Shown here in pieces: positions 36,328 to 45,987 of a stretch of DNA of 64,000 bases. Positions within the stretch are counted from its first letter, which is position 1. Each line of letters opens with the position of its first letter. The notes beneath the pieces were generated by a model. That model was not told the origin of the DNA and did no database searches. It saw only the letters and a list, made by a program, of their open reading frames with translations. Position numbers and translations under genes: made by a program. This DNA comes from Waddlia chondrophila WSU 86-1044 (lineage in GTDB: Bacteria; Chlamydiota; Chlamydiia; Chlamydiales; Waddliaceae), in NCBI RefSeq assembly GCF_000092785.1, contig NC_014225.1:2052313-2116312 (forward strand), given 5' to 3'.

Positions 36328-37105
36328 AATTTTCCTCTAACAAAAGTCTCAGAAGATTGAGATACCATCTTTTCAATTCGTGCATCGGCCTGAATTTATA
36401 GGAGGGAAACTGCTGTTTTTTCCTTTTTTCCCATTGGTTCCAAACATCGAGAGCGCAAGGGTCGCGCAACATCAGTCTGTATTTCCAATCTCCTTCAAAA
36501 GCAAACTTTCCCTTCACCTTTGAAGGCAAGGAAAGATTGACTGCTGTTTTTTTCGAAGAATAGCTTCTAAACCCGCCGCTGAATAAATGAAGCTGGTCAT
36601 AAATTTCACCTCTCCCTTCTTCGTCAAAATTGGTGTAGTAGCAAAGATGATCTTTCAGCCACTCTTCTGCGGCAGCGACCTGTTTCCGGACAAACCGTCT
36701 TTCGTGCAAAATCCACACAACTTCATATCCAATGCTGGCATAATCCCGGTTTCTTTCCTCTACCTCCCTTTGGGAAATTGGAGAACATTGCACCTCAAAA
36801 ATGAGCTTGCGCCTCTCCCATGCCACATCAGCAATGCGGGAAATTTCAGGAAACCTCCTCTCTAAAACAACCTCATCATCGGGAAGAAGATGAAAAAGAT
36901 GCCATTGGACCTGCAAGTGATTTAAACTTTTTTGGCTTTGACGGCAGCTAGGGTCGGGATTTAAATGATAAAAATGATCCTGGCGATGCCGTCCTCCTCT
37001 AAGTCGAACAGGCTTACTGCATTCCATGCAGTAATACTCGGTTTTTTTCACCGCATCTACTGCAGCAACAACCTCTTTTTCAACGGTTAAAGCAAAAAGT
37101 TGCAT
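36302..37105 (-). CDS. coiA: CoiA-like competence nuclease
   Basis: A 267-aa protein resembling competence protein CoiA. It has a zinc-finger-like CMEC near residue 27, then RIADVAW and FEVQCSPIS, forming the D...ExQ core of a PD-(D/E)XK nuclease (about residues 92-107). CoiA is needed for recombination of incoming DNA in transformable bacteria. Chlamydiae recombine readily, so a role in DNA uptake or repair is plausible. It overlaps the 3' end of the convergent PAS gene by 26 bases. Confidence 0.75.
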   Translation of the reverse strand: MQLFALTVEKEVVAAVDAVKKTEYYCMECSKPVRLRGGRHRQDHFYHLNPDPSCRQSQKSLNHLQVQWHLFHLLPDDEVVLERRFPEISRIADVAWERRKLIFEVQCSPISQREVEERNRDYASIGYEVVWILHERRFVRKQVAAAEEWLKDHLCYYTNFDEEGRGEIYDQLHLFSGGFRSYSSKKTAVNLSLPSKVKGKFAFEGDWKYRLMLRDPCALDVWNQWEKRKKQQFPSYKFRPMHELKRWYLNLLRLLLEENSTQGKGCR

Positions 37106-37295
37106 TTAGGACTTGTGGAAAAGATAAAAGTATTCTAATAATTAAACGAGCTTGACAAAAACAAGATCCTTAGAGGACAATTGTCGTACCCTTTATTCGG
37201 CTTTTTCTATGTTCTTAAACACTATCATGTTAATCAATTTCGCGCACCGAAATTTTTGACGCAAGTCTTGCCACCACCGAACATCTTAGGAGAGA

Positions 37296-38963
37296 ATGAA
37301 AAATAATAGCACCCCTAAAGAAGCGATTTCCCAACAACATCAGCAAAAGATTGACGAGTTGGTTGCAATCGCAAAAGACCAAGGTTTCATCACTTACGAA
37401 GAGATCAATGATGTCCTTCCAATGACAATTGACACCGCGGATCAGATCGACCAGATCTTGATTTTCCTAAGCGGTATGGACGTTCAGATCTTGAACCAAT
37501 CCGAAGTTGAGCGCCAAAAAGAAAAAAAGAAAGAGGCAAAAGAGCTTGAAGGGCTGCCTCGCCGGGTGGAAGGCACACCTGACGATCCTGTCCGGATGTA
37601 TCTTAAGGAAATGGGATCCGTCCCTCTTCTTACCCGGGAAGAAGAGGTTGAAATTTCAAAGAGGATAGAAAAAGCGCAGCACCAGATCGAAAGAATCATT
37701 ATGCGCTTTCGCAACTCGTCAAGAGAAACGATTGCGATCTGTTCCGCTCTCATCAATAACAAAGAGCGGTTCGACAAGTGCATCACAGAAAAGGAAATTG
37801 AAAACAAGACGGAATTTCTAAAATTGCTGCCCCGTCTTAGCGACCTTCTGCAAAAAGATGATCAGATCCTTGAGAGCCACTTGATCGAACTCGAAAATCC
37901 CAAACTGACAAAGGCAGAGCGCGCTTATTATCTGGAAGAGATTGAAAAAGCCAGGATCAGAACGCAAGCCTATCTGAGAAGGCTGCACCTGCGCCATAAC
38001 ATTATCGATGATTTCGGCGAGGTGATCATGGAATCCTATGACAGATTCCTTCAGCTGGAAGAAGAGATTCTTGAGCTCACCCCGCGTGCAGAAAGAAACA
38101 AGTACGCTGGATTGAAATTGGCAGCGGCCAAGCGGAAGTTAAAAAAGAAAGAGCTAGCAGCAGGACGTTCTCTGGAAGAGTACAAAAAAGACGTGCGCAT
38201 GCTGCAGAGGTGGATGGACAAAAGTCAGGAAGCCAAAAGAGAGATGGTCGAGTCCAACCTCCGCCTCGTCATCTCTATCGCTAAAAAGTACACCAACCGA
38301 GGCCTTTCCTTCCTCGATTTGATCCAGGAAGGGAACATGGGGCTGATGAAGGCGGTGGAAAAATTCGAGTACCGCCGAGGATACAAATTCTCTACATACG
38401 CGACATGGTGGATTAGGCAAGCCGTTACCCGCGCCATTGCCGATCAGGCGCGCACCATCCGCATTCCAGTCCATATGATTGAAACCATCAATAAAGTCCT
38501 TCGCGGAGCGAAAAAGCTGATGATGGAAACTGGCAGAGAGCCCACTCCGGAAGAGTTGGCAAACGAATTGGGACTTTCTGCTGAAAGAATCAGAGAAATT
38601 TACAAAATCGCTCAACACCCGATCTCTCTTCAAGCTGAAGTCGGAGATGGCGGCGAAAGCCAGTTTGGCGATTTCCTGGAAGATACAGGCGCGGATTCCC
38701 CTGCGGAAGCTACAGGCTATTCAATCTTGAAAGACAAGATGAACGAAGTTCTCCTGACGCTCACTGATCGCGAACGGAAAGTTCTGATTCAACGTTTCGG
38801 ACTGAATGACGGCAAGCCAAAAACTCTCGAAGAAGTTGGTGTAGAGTTCAATGTAACGCGCGAAAGGATCAGGCAAATTGAGGCGAAAGCTTTGCGTAAA
38901 ATGCGCCATCCGACACGATCAAAGCAGCTCAAAGCGTTTCTTGACCTCCTTGAAGTGGAATGA
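37296..38963 (+). CDS. rpoD: Major RNA polymerase sigma factor (sigma66/RpoD)
   Basis: A 555-aa primary sigma factor. It has a region-1.1-like N-terminus and region 1.2 ([12 protein letters not shown]). Region 2 runs [19 protein letters not shown] onward with the -10-recognising [12 protein letters not shown]. Region 3 follows, and region 4 has [18 protein letters not shown] for the -35 box. This fits the sigma-70-like promoters seen in this window. AGGAGA lies just before the ATG. The 190-base gap upstream contains TTGACA at 37152-37157 but no good -10 at proper distance. dinG follows seven bases after the stop. Confidence 0.97.
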   Translation: MKNNSTPKEAISQQHQQKIDELVAIAKDQGFITYEEINDVLPMTIDTADQIDQILIFLSGMDVQILNQSEVERQKEKKKEAKELEGLPRRVEGTPDDPVRMYLKEMGSVPLLTREEEVEISKRIEKAQHQIERIIMRFRNSSRETIAICSALINNKERFDKCITEKEIENKTEFLKLLPRLSDLLQKDDQILESHLIELENPKLTKAERAYYLEEIEKARIRTQAYLRRLHLRHNIIDDFGEVIMESYDRFLQLEEEILELTPRAERNKYAGLKLAAAKRKLKKKELAAGRSLEEYKKDVRMLQRWMDKSQEAKREMVESNLRLVISIAKKYTNRGLSFLDLIQEGNMGLMKAVEKFEYRRGYKFSTYATWWIRQAVTRAIADQARTIRIPVHMIETINKVLRGAKKLMMETGREPTPEELANELGLSAERIREIYKIAQHPISLQAEVGDGGESQFGDFLEDTGADSPAEATGYSILKDKMNEVLLTLTDRERKVLIQRFGLNDGKPKTLEEVGVEFNVTRERIRQIEAKALRKMRHPTRSKQLKAFLDLLEVE

Positions 38964-38969
38964 TTTGCA

Positions 38970-41102
38970 TTGCATGACGTGCTTCAGAAAATTTTATCTC
39001 CTGAAGGTTCGCTCAGCCAGCTGATTCCAGGTTATGAAGAGCGCAAACCTCAGCAGGAGATGTTGATTGATGTACTTGAAGCTTTCGAAAGCAGAAAAAT
39101 TGCTGTGATCGAAGCAGGCACGGGGGTGGGAAAAAGCATAGCTTACCTGCTTCCCAGCCTTCTTTGGGCAATCAAGCATAAAGAGCGCGTTGTCATTTCC
39201 ACCAATACAATCACTTTACAAGAACAGCTGCTGTTTAAAGATCTCCCGCTGGCGCAAAGAGCACTCGGATCCGATATTAAAGCCGTCCTGGTTAAAGGGA
39301 TGTCAAACTACCTTTGCCTACGCAAACTCGAAGAGGCAAAAGTTGAAAAGCGCACGCTGCCGGATAAAGAATATGAGCAGCTGTCCCATATTGAAGACTG
39401 GGCAGAATTGACAGCAGACGGCACACTTTCAGACCTTTCGATCACTCCTTCATACCATGTTTGGGAAAAAGTATGCGCGGAAGGGGATACATGCAGCTTT
39501 CGCAAATGTCCCTATTACAAAAATTGCCACTTTTTCCGCGCACGCAAGGAAGCAGAAACAGCGCAGGTGCTCATTTCCAATCATAGTTTGCTTTTCGCAG
39601 ACCTTGCGATTCGGGAAGGAGGAGGGTTGATGCCTGAATATAGAAGAGTTGTTTTGGACGAGGCCCACCGTATTGAAGATGCTGCCACAAATTTTTTTGC
39701 CGATCGCGTATCCTACATTTCACTCATGCGTTTAATGGGAAGATTGGGAACAGACAGACAGGGAAAACTCGCAGCTCTTAAAGACCGCATCATGCTCCAC
39801 TATTTGAAGCAGACACCGCCGGAGATCACACCGATTCTTTCCCGATTAAACATCGATTTGCCTAGCCTAAGAAAAGATCTACAAATCCATCTTGCCAATT
39901 TTTTTACGGTCCTGATTTCATTCGCACAAAGGCAGAAAAGTGATGAAGAAGCCAAAATTCGCCTGATTCCCAGCCATTATCTCCAATCTGACTGGAAAAA
40001 TGGGATCGTTCCATTGACAACAACCGTTCTAGACAGCAGCAAAAAATATATCCAAAGCGCAAATCAACTGCTCAACGAACTTTTGCACATTGATGACGCT
40101 CAGCTGCAAGAGAAAACAGAAGGGCTTCGACTAGAAATTCAAGCACTTTTAAACCGGCTGATCCAAGCTTCCGAAATCATTGGAACAATCATTCTTAAAG
40201 AATGTCCTTCAACGAAAGTGCGTTGGATCGAAACAAATCGTTTAAAAACATCCACAAATATCCATTTAATTCAAGCCCCGTTGGAAATCGGAGAATTGAT
40301 GGCGCAAAAATTATTCTCTTCTTTGGAGACAACGATTTTAACTTCTGCAACCATCTCAACAAATAAAAATTTCCATTTTTTTCAAGAAAGGATCGGTTTA
40401 AAAGAGTCGCTGTTAGACGGGAAAGGGATGATCGAAAGACAGTATCAGTCGCCATTCGATTACGAAACCCAAGCAAAGCTGATTATCCCCCAAGATATGC
40501 CCGATCCACAAGATCCCTCCTTTTTTGACCAAGCTGTGGCTGCGATTTGGAACGCAATCACAGCAAGCCAAGGAAACGCCTTTGTGCTTTTTACTTCGTA
40601 TGGCATGATGGAAAAGTGCGCTGGTGCACTCGAAAAACGGTTGCAAGAATCTCGATATCCCTTATTCAAACAGGGGACAACCAGCCGTAAAGAGATTCTC
40701 GATCAATTCAAAAAGACAAAATCCTCTGTTCTCTTTGGCACAGACTCTTTTTGGGAAGGGGTAGATGTAGCAGGAGACGCGCTTCGTTGCGTGATTCTTG
40801 TCAAGCTTCCGTTCCGGGTTCCCAGTGAACCTCTGCTTCAAGCGCGGACTGAGTTCATTAAGGAAAAAGGAAACAATCCCTTCTACAGCTATCATCTCCC
40901 TTCTGCCATTGTGAAATTCAAACAGGGATTCGGAAGACTCATTCGTCATAAAAAAGATCGCGGCTGCATCGTTTGCCTTGATTCCCGGCTGATTACCCGT
41001 TCCTATGGGAAGCAATTCTTAAGCAGCCTCCCGCCTTGCAACTATTCCATTATACGTTTAGAAGAAATCAATAAAGAAATGAAAAGTTTTTATAAAGAAT
41101 AA
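38970..41102 (+). CDS. dinG: DinG/XPD-family ATP-dependent DNA helicase
   Basis: A 710-aa superfamily 2 helicase. Walker A is GTGVGKS near residue 50, the DEAH box (LDEAHRIED) near 229. Four cysteines between them (C in NYLCLRK, then CSFRKC and NC) form the Fe-S cluster domain of XPD-like helicases. C-terminal motifs include FGTDSFWEGVD and the final QGFGRLIRH. It unwinds DNA at damaged or R-loop structures. The start is non-ATG: TTG 38970 or GTG 38979. It shares frame with rpoD after its stop and is likely cotranscribed. Confidence 0.92.
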   Translation: MHDVLQKILSPEGSLSQLIPGYEERKPQQEMLIDVLEAFESRKIAVIEAGTGVGKSIAYLLPSLLWAIKHKERVVISTNTITLQEQLLFKDLPLAQRALGSDIKAVLVKGMSNYLCLRKLEEAKVEKRTLPDKEYEQLSHIEDWAELTADGTLSDLSITPSYHVWEKVCAEGDTCSFRKCPYYKNCHFFRARKEAETAQVLISNHSLLFADLAIREGGGLMPEYRRVVLDEAHRIEDAATNFFADRVSYISLMRLMGRLGTDRQGKLAALKDRIMLHYLKQTPPEITPILSRLNIDLPSLRKDLQIHLANFFTVLISFAQRQKSDEEAKIRLIPSHYLQSDWKNGIVPLTTTVLDSSKKYIQSANQLLNELLHIDDAQLQEKTEGLRLEIQALLNRLIQASEIIGTIILKECPSTKVRWIETNRLKTSTNIHLIQAPLEIGELMAQKLFSSLETTILTSATISTNKNFHFFQERIGLKESLLDGKGMIERQYQSPFDYETQAKLIIPQDMPDPQDPSFFDQAVAAIWNAITASQGNAFVLFTSYGMMEKCAGALEKRLQESRYPLFKQGTTSRKEILDQFKKTKSSVLFGTDSFWEGVDVAGDALRCVILVKLPFRVPSEPLLQARTEFIKEKGNNPFYSYHLPSAIVKFKQGFGRLIRHKKDRGCIVCLDSRLITRSYGKQFLSSLPPCNYSIIRLEEINKEMKSFYKE

Positions 41103-41179
41103 ACACATATCATTTGATTTAAAAAACAGATATAAATATAATTTAAACTTAATAAACTTTTAATAAAACTTGGGTTTAA

Positions 41180-42196
41180 ATGAATATTGAATTAAACGAT
41201 ATGAGTTTCACGTCTCCAGCTTTCATGGGGACAACGGAAAAAAAATCTCATCAACTTTGGAAAAAAGTCGATACTTTATTCACTAAATTCCGCGATGTTC
41301 TTTGGAGCTACATAAGAAACAGCTATCAAATTGCAAGAAGAGGAATGAAGATCATTGCGATTAAAATTCCTAAATTTCAGCCGAAAATGCTAAAAGCCAT
41401 TGCGGCTTTAGGGCTGGCACACGCCGTTAACGCGGTATTAATTTTGAGTCAATATCCATCGGACATAAAAAAATTTTTACAAAATTTATCGATTCATGAT
41501 ATCGAGGGACTGGTGTTAAGTGGATTTTCACTATTGACGACCCCTTTGAGTGCTTTGGATTCGGCAATCACTTTTTTTGAGTCTGCTAGCACTTTAAAAC
41601 TTTTTCCTGTAGTAACGGCATTCAGCGTAATCGCACTGCCAATCGCCATCACTTTGCTTGGTTACGCTTCAATTAGAGGAATCTACGACCTCATTAATAA
41701 AGGCATACAAAAACATCAAATTCCTAAAGAAGTCAAAACGATGCACGATCTTCGAAAGCTTAGAGAGGATTTGGAGAAAAAACTACGGGTCACATTGGAA
41801 GAACAGAATAAAATTGAAGAAAAATATTCAGGAAACTCCGAAAAAATTCAGCGCAAAATTGAAATATTGAGAACGAAAAAGATCAACAAAGTAAAAAGAC
41901 ACACCGACGAAAAAATCTTGAAGATCATGACCCAATTACTCGATCAGTTAGAAAAAGGATCTAATTTAACAAAAACAAATCAAAAGCTTTCCGATATTCA
42001 TTTGTTAATGAATAGAAAAATCACAGTGGGTGTGATTGGAACAGCCTCGAATATCGCAATGTTAACGACTCTGGCGATTGCTATCGTATTTCCAATCAGT
42101 GCTTTGGCAATTCCAACTATTGCATTAATAAAGCATACAATTAATATTTCCCAACAATTATATATGGAAAATTTTTACACAAAAGGAATAATTTAA
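41180..42196 (+). CDS. AT-rich hypothetical membrane protein with coiled coil
   Basis: A 338-aa protein. It has hydrophobic stretches at about 75-95, 110-135 and 145-165 (VVTAFSVIALPIAITLLGYAS). A coiled coil (about 185-245, Lys/Glu-rich) and another hydrophobic pair near the C-terminus (AMLTTLAIAIVFPISALAI) follow. Base composition is clearly richer in A and T than the neighbours. Paired hydrophobic segments plus a coiled coil recall chlamydial inclusion-membrane proteins, but that is only a shape argument. No ribosome site is obvious before the ATG. Confidence 0.62.
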   Translation: MNIELNDMSFTSPAFMGTTEKKSHQLWKKVDTLFTKFRDVLWSYIRNSYQIARRGMKIIAIKIPKFQPKMLKAIAALGLAHAVNAVLILSQYPSDIKKFLQNLSIHDIEGLVLSGFSLLTTPLSALDSAITFFESASTLKLFPVVTAFSVIALPIAITLLGYASIRGIYDLINKGIQKHQIPKEVKTMHDLRKLREDLEKKLRVTLEEQNKIEEKYSGNSEKIQRKIEILRTKKINKVKRHTDEKILKIMTQLLDQLEKGSNLTKTNQKLSDIHLLMNRKITVGVIGTASNIAMLTTLAIAIVFPISALAIPTIALIKHTINISQQLYMENFYTKGII

Positions 42197-42285
42197 ATTA
42201 TTATTTAATCTTTATTATTACTTAATAAAACAGTGTTAATATAAAACTTAATCAAAAGATAAAAAGTTCCTCCTATCCTCCTCCT

Positions 42286-42321
42286 AGGGCCCTTATCTAT
42301 AAAAGGGCCCGTTTTTTTTTT
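42286..42321 (+). terminator. Rho-independent terminator
   Basis: AGGGCCCTT and AAGGGCCC pair around a short loop, followed by G and ten T. It lies 90 bases after the AT-rich membrane protein gene. Confidence 0.9.
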
Positions 42322-42392
42322 AATTTGATTATATAAATAATTTTAAATATAATTAAATTGAGAAAGTTTTAATAAATTAAGAGGAGGGAGAA

Positions 42393-42644
42393 ATGAGTTT
42401 TACCGACAATCAAAAATGGCATCTAGACAGGATCATCATGGAATGGTGGGATGCAGAGTCTCGGGATGAGAAGCGTTCAATCGAGCTTGAATGCTACAAA
42501 GAATTTAAAAAGATGGATTTCGACGGCACCTTCGTTGATTACCTGAGAAGCAACAACGCGAAAGCGTTAGCAGACGAAATGGAACATTTTCTGGATATCT
42601 ATGGCAGGGTTCCTCATACGCACGAAAAGCACAAGGTTGCATAA
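42393..42644 (+). CDS. Small hypothetical protein
   Basis: An 83-aa soluble protein, acidic and helical in composition, with Trp and Met clusters at the N-terminus (WHLDRIIMEWWDAE). A very strong ribosome site AGGAGGGAG stands directly before the ATG. No family recognised. It is preceded by the terminator at 42286 and followed five bases later by the truncated glycosidase fragment. Confidence 0.65.
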   Translation: MSFTDNQKWHLDRIIMEWWDAESRDEKRSIELECYKEFKKMDFDGTFVDYLRSNNAKALADEMEHFLDIYGRVPHTHEKHKVA

Positions 42645-42649
42645 GAGCT

Positions 42650-42823
42650 ATGAACCTATCCCGATATTGCTATTTGTGCAAATATTTTTTCTTTTTATTT
42701 CTCATGCTGACTTACCCGCTTTTTTCAAGCGATGTCCGCAATAGCAATGAGATCCAAATCAGGAACGGACAGCTCTACCTCAATGAAGAGCCGTTCACCG
42801 TTAAACCTGTGATTGCGCCCTAA
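42650..42823 (+). pseudogene. Truncated 5' end of a secreted glycoside hydrolase-like gene
   Basis: A 57-codon open frame: a signal peptide (YFFFLFLMLTYPLFSS) followed by EIQIRNGQLYLNEEPFTVK. The pattern 'x-NGQ-x-YLNGEPF-x-VKGV' is typical of the first strand of exported glycoside hydrolases of the beta-galactosidase/GH2-GH5-like barrel. The frame stops after VIAP, 15 bases before the end of the convergent malQ, so the catalytic barrel is missing. A C-terminal fragment of a similar enzyme lies at 45651-45979. It could instead be a short expressed secreted peptide, but truncation is the simpler reading. Confidence 0.6.
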
Positions 42824-42837
42824 TACCCGGACAAACT

Positions 42838-44415
42838 TCAAGAACGAATAGATGAAATTTCCTGCATGACTTTTTGCAACTCTTGATGCGACCTGATCTC
42901 CTCGATTGTCGGCCGCAAACGATAAGTCCAGTTGTCGGCCGAATCCACTCCAGGGGTATTGATCCGCTCATCCGCAGGGTCAGAATGGGACAACTCATCA
43001 AATAGGCTAAGATATTCCTGAATCAGATTGATATGAAACAGACTTGGGGTCGCATGGCATGCTTTGAGAACGTGCAAATGACGCGCAAATGTCAGCTCCG
43101 ACTCATCTTCCCATCCCATAAAAAGGGAGAAATTGCGCGCATCTTCCCTGTGCGTCTTCCACCAGGAAGCCAACGTTTCCGAATCGTGAGTCGACAACGT
43201 AGACATGCTCAAAGGCTCATACTCTTCAAAAGGGATGTATTTACCCGATGCTTCAGTTTCCCAGCGCAAGACTTTAGTTCCGCAAATGCCCAAGTGTTTC
43301 AGAGACTTTTTAACTTCTTTTGGCACAGTGCCCAAATCCTCTCCAATGGGAAGTAAATCACTGCTCTCTAACAATATCTTTAATCGACTTTCACCATCAG
43401 AAATCCACACAGAAGAATCCTCGGGTATAAAACCGCTTTTGCCCTCACTCCATTTTGCCCAAATTCTGTAGAAACCAACGACATGATCCAACCGATAGAG
43501 ATGGCAAAAAGGCTCTAAAGCAGCCAGACGGTTTTTCCACCAGGCAAACCCTTGCGCAACATGCGCCTCCCATCGATAGAGAGGAAATCCCCAATCCTGC
43601 CCGTCGGGGTTGTAATAATCAGGAGGAGCACCCGCCCGATAGTCGACTTTAAAAAGGGATCGATCAGCCCAAACATCCGCGCTTTCCTTTCCGATCAAAA
43701 TCGGGCAGTCCCCTTTGATCAAGACGCCTTCTGAATCGGCAAATTTTTTCACTTCCCCCATCTGAAGAGCACAAAAATACTGGATTAAGCAATGCTTATC
43801 TAGCATTTGACGGTGATCCTCATATAGCCTATCCCAATTACCCGATGGATCCCGCCATTGCTGTTTCCACTTTTTCCAATCAGAAGTTCCGGAAAGAGAT
43901 GACAACGCTTTGTACAATGCATAAGGTTTCAACCAGCTTTGAGAACAGACAAATTGCTCAAAACTGCGGCTTTGAAAGAACTCCTCCCCCTCGTTTAAAA
44001 CATAGTCGTCCAAAAACGCTGTTTTCAGTTGATCGACAAGCGCATAATCAACACGGGGCAAGGGATTTAACTCACTTAATCGGGAAAGAACTTCCTCTCT
44101 CTTATCTGAACGTTTTGCATTTGGTAAATCATTCAAATTTAAATAAATCGGATTTAACGCACAGGAAGAAACAGGAGCATAAGGGGAAGCCCCTCCATGT
44201 GTGTCGTAAAGGGGAAGGAGCTGCAAGAGATCAAAATGCACCTCCTTTAACCACGAAATCAGAGGAATAAGATCCAAATATCCTCCAATTCCTTCTCCTT
44301 TATGTGTTCTCAGAGAAAAAAGAGGAACGCACACCCCGTGATGATGCCGCACACCAATTGTTTCCCATTGACGCGCCGCCGGTGTGGAAGATAGGAAAAA
44401 TCTTAGATTATTCAT
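42838..44415 (-). CDS. malQ: 4-alpha-glucanotransferase (amylomaltase)
   Basis: A 525-aa GH77 enzyme, a little shorter than E. coli MalQ. Conserved parts are GYLDLIPLISWLKE, LLPLYDTHGGASPYAP, the nucleophile-region VDYRAGAPPDYYN, RLDHVVGFYRIW, the acid/base region IGEDLGTVPKEV, and STHDSETLASWW. It moves glucan chains between maltodextrins in glycogen use, a pathway kept by chlamydiae. It is divergent (81-base gap) from the truncated phosphorylase fragment, probably once a working pair. Confidence 0.95.
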   Translation of the reverse strand: MNNLRFFLSSTPAARQWETIGVRHHHGVCVPLFSLRTHKGEGIGGYLDLIPLISWLKEVHFDLLQLLPLYDTHGGASPYAPVSSCALNPIYLNLNDLPNAKRSDKREEVLSRLSELNPLPRVDYALVDQLKTAFLDDYVLNEGEEFFQSRSFEQFVCSQSWLKPYALYKALSSLSGTSDWKKWKQQWRDPSGNWDRLYEDHRQMLDKHCLIQYFCALQMGEVKKFADSEGVLIKGDCPILIGKESADVWADRSLFKVDYRAGAPPDYYNPDGQDWGFPLYRWEAHVAQGFAWWKNRLAALEPFCHLYRLDHVVGFYRIWAKWSEGKSGFIPEDSSVWISDGESRLKILLESSDLLPIGEDLGTVPKEVKKSLKHLGICGTKVLRWETEASGKYIPFEEYEPLSMSTLSTHDSETLASWWKTHREDARNFSLFMGWEDESELTFARHLHVLKACHATPSLFHINLIQEYLSLFDELSHSDPADERINTPGVDSADNWTYRLRPTIEEIRSHQELQKVMQEISSIRS

Positions 44416-44496
44416 TCATTTTCATTTTTTAATAATAAGAATTTGAAAGCAAAAATATTTTTTGTTTATGCTCTGGTGTAAAAAAGGACAATGTCT

Positions 44497-44610
44497 ATGA
44501 ACCAGCCGAGAAAAGCTAGAAAAATCGCCTATTTTTCCATGGAGATTGCCTTGGAATCCGAGATATTTTCAAATGTTGTGTTTCGAATCCTTAAACGCAC
44601 CCTAATTTAA
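44497..44610 (+). pseudogene. Truncated 5' end of an alpha-glucan phosphorylase gene
   Basis: AAGGA and ATG at 44497 open a frame encoding NQPRKARKIAYFSMEIALESEI. This is the typical N-terminus of alpha-glucan phosphorylases (IAYFSMEI-x-L-x-x-x-IPTYSGGLG). Right after ESEI the similarity ends and unrelated codons run to a stop at 44608, where the insertion-sequence remnant begins. About 23 codons of the enzyme remain. Head-to-head with malQ, whose product works on the same substrate. Confidence 0.65.
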
Positions 44611-44694
44611 AAATTCTCTTAATCTACTTTTTCTTTTTCCAGAACCTCTTCTCCATCTTTAAAGACCACACCGTTGATTACTTTTTCAATCATT

Positions 44695-45577
44695 TCACAA
44701 CCCTTGAGTTTTCTCCGTTTTTTCTCGGCTGTAGTTTGTCAAAGTAACAGTCACTGAACCGCAGCCTTTGGTTTGCCTTGTCCGGTGTCTTATTGTTGCA
44801 AAAGTCGATTCAATCGGGTTAGTTGTCCTGACGTGCTGCCAATGGATCGCCGGAAAATTGTAGAAGGTAAACAGTTGCGCCTTATCCTTCTCAAGACAAG
44901 CACAGGCTTTGGGGTATTTGCCTCGGTATGTTTTCAAAAACACCTCAAACGCCGCCAGTCCATCTTCTTTGGTAGGGACCATATAAATTAATGGCCTTTT
45001 TCGCATTCACTTGAATACTTTTGGGCATTTTATCCAGCACATTGGCCGTTTTATGTACCCAACACCGCTGCTGCTTTGTCTTCGGAAAAACTTCCTCTAT
45101 TGCCGACCAAAATCCAAGCGCACCATCTCCTATCGCAAGCTCAGGAGCTGTACACAGCCCGCGCCGCTTCAAACTCTCCAATACTTTTGCTCTCTCTATA
45201 ACCATTGTGGATCGCCACAAGTTCCTTTTTACCATTGGGAAGAGCGCCAAGAATCACGAGAAAGCAAATTCGGTCATCTCCAAGACGAACATTCAAATAG
45301 ATCCCATCTACCCAGATGTAAGCGTAGCGCTTTCCTTCAAGAGAGCGCTTGTTCCAGTCTTTGTATTCCTGCTCCCAAGATTGTTTTAGTAGAAATCCCC
45401 CTGATCAAGATTTGTACTTCTCTTTCAGAGGTAGCCGTTGCGGACAAATTGTTTTCTTCCCTCGAAATCCTTCCTGCCTTTCATCGATTCCAGGTATTCA
45501 TTGACTTCATTTTCAATAGCCTGTTGAAGCAACAGGCGAGCTCCTTCCCTCAAAGTTTGTTCCAGAAAACTCTTCAT
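44695..45577 (-). mobile_element. Degraded IS256-family (Mutator-type) transposase gene
   Basis: Three recognisable transposase pieces lie in order on the minus strand but in different frames. The N-terminal piece has LLQQAIENEVNEYLES and FEGRKQFVRNGYL. The middle has YIWVDGIYLNVRLGDD, with the first catalytic Asp, then LAIGDGALGFWSAIEE, with the second. The C-terminal piece has TTNPIESTFATIRHRTRQTKG, with the Glu. At least two frame changes and an internal deletion of perhaps 70-80 codons after the first piece make it inactive. I could not identify terminal inverted repeats; the element borders are about 44570 and 45580-45650. Confidence 0.8.
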
Positions 45578-45650
45578 TTCAAACGAAAAGATCATTCCCG
45601 CCGAACCCGGTGACATCAACCTTCTCAATCAGCTTTGTCCGGAAGGGCAA

Positions 45651-45979
45651 ATGACCGAACTTCCAGATAATGGGACTCTTACAGCATTATATATCGAAGG
45701 CCACTGGGAAGATATCGTCAAACATCACCCAATCGCAGCCGGAGGGATCGTTTTTGAATGGCAGGATGAATACTGGAAAGCGGGAAATAAACATCAACAA
45801 ACGCCTTCAAAAGCTGTTAATATCGACTTTCCCGGAGGATGCTGGACGAAGAAGGGTTTGGAATCATGAGCGTCAAGCTGAAAAGAAACTCATCGCTTGA
45901 CTGGCCCTATCCATTCGTCCCTGATGAAAGAGTTCCACGCGCACAATATGAAACACTAAAAATGCTTGGGAAAGAATAA
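45651..45979 (+). pseudogene. 3' fragment of a glycoside hydrolase-like gene, frameshifted
   Basis: The first frame (to a stop at 45867) has AAGGIVFEWQDEYWKAGN and FPGGCW, typical of the last barrel strands of exported glycoside hydrolases. After TGCTGG the expected continuation (DEEGFGIMSV ... VPRAQYETLKMLGK) is found one frame over, ending at TAA 45979. One lost G near 45844 explains this. The similarity may begin as far left as about 45600. Together with 42650-42823 it is probably the two ends of one gene whose centre was lost. No full open frame remains. Confidence 0.6.
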
Positions 45980-45987
45980 AAAGGTGT

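Noticed and set aside
38154..38633. 159-aa open frame on the minus strand
   Set aside because: Antisense to the conserved region 2 and 3 of rpoD; not a separate gene.
45011..45613. 200-aa open frame on the plus strand
   Set aside because: Antisense to the degraded transposase; composition and pattern are those of a shadow frame.
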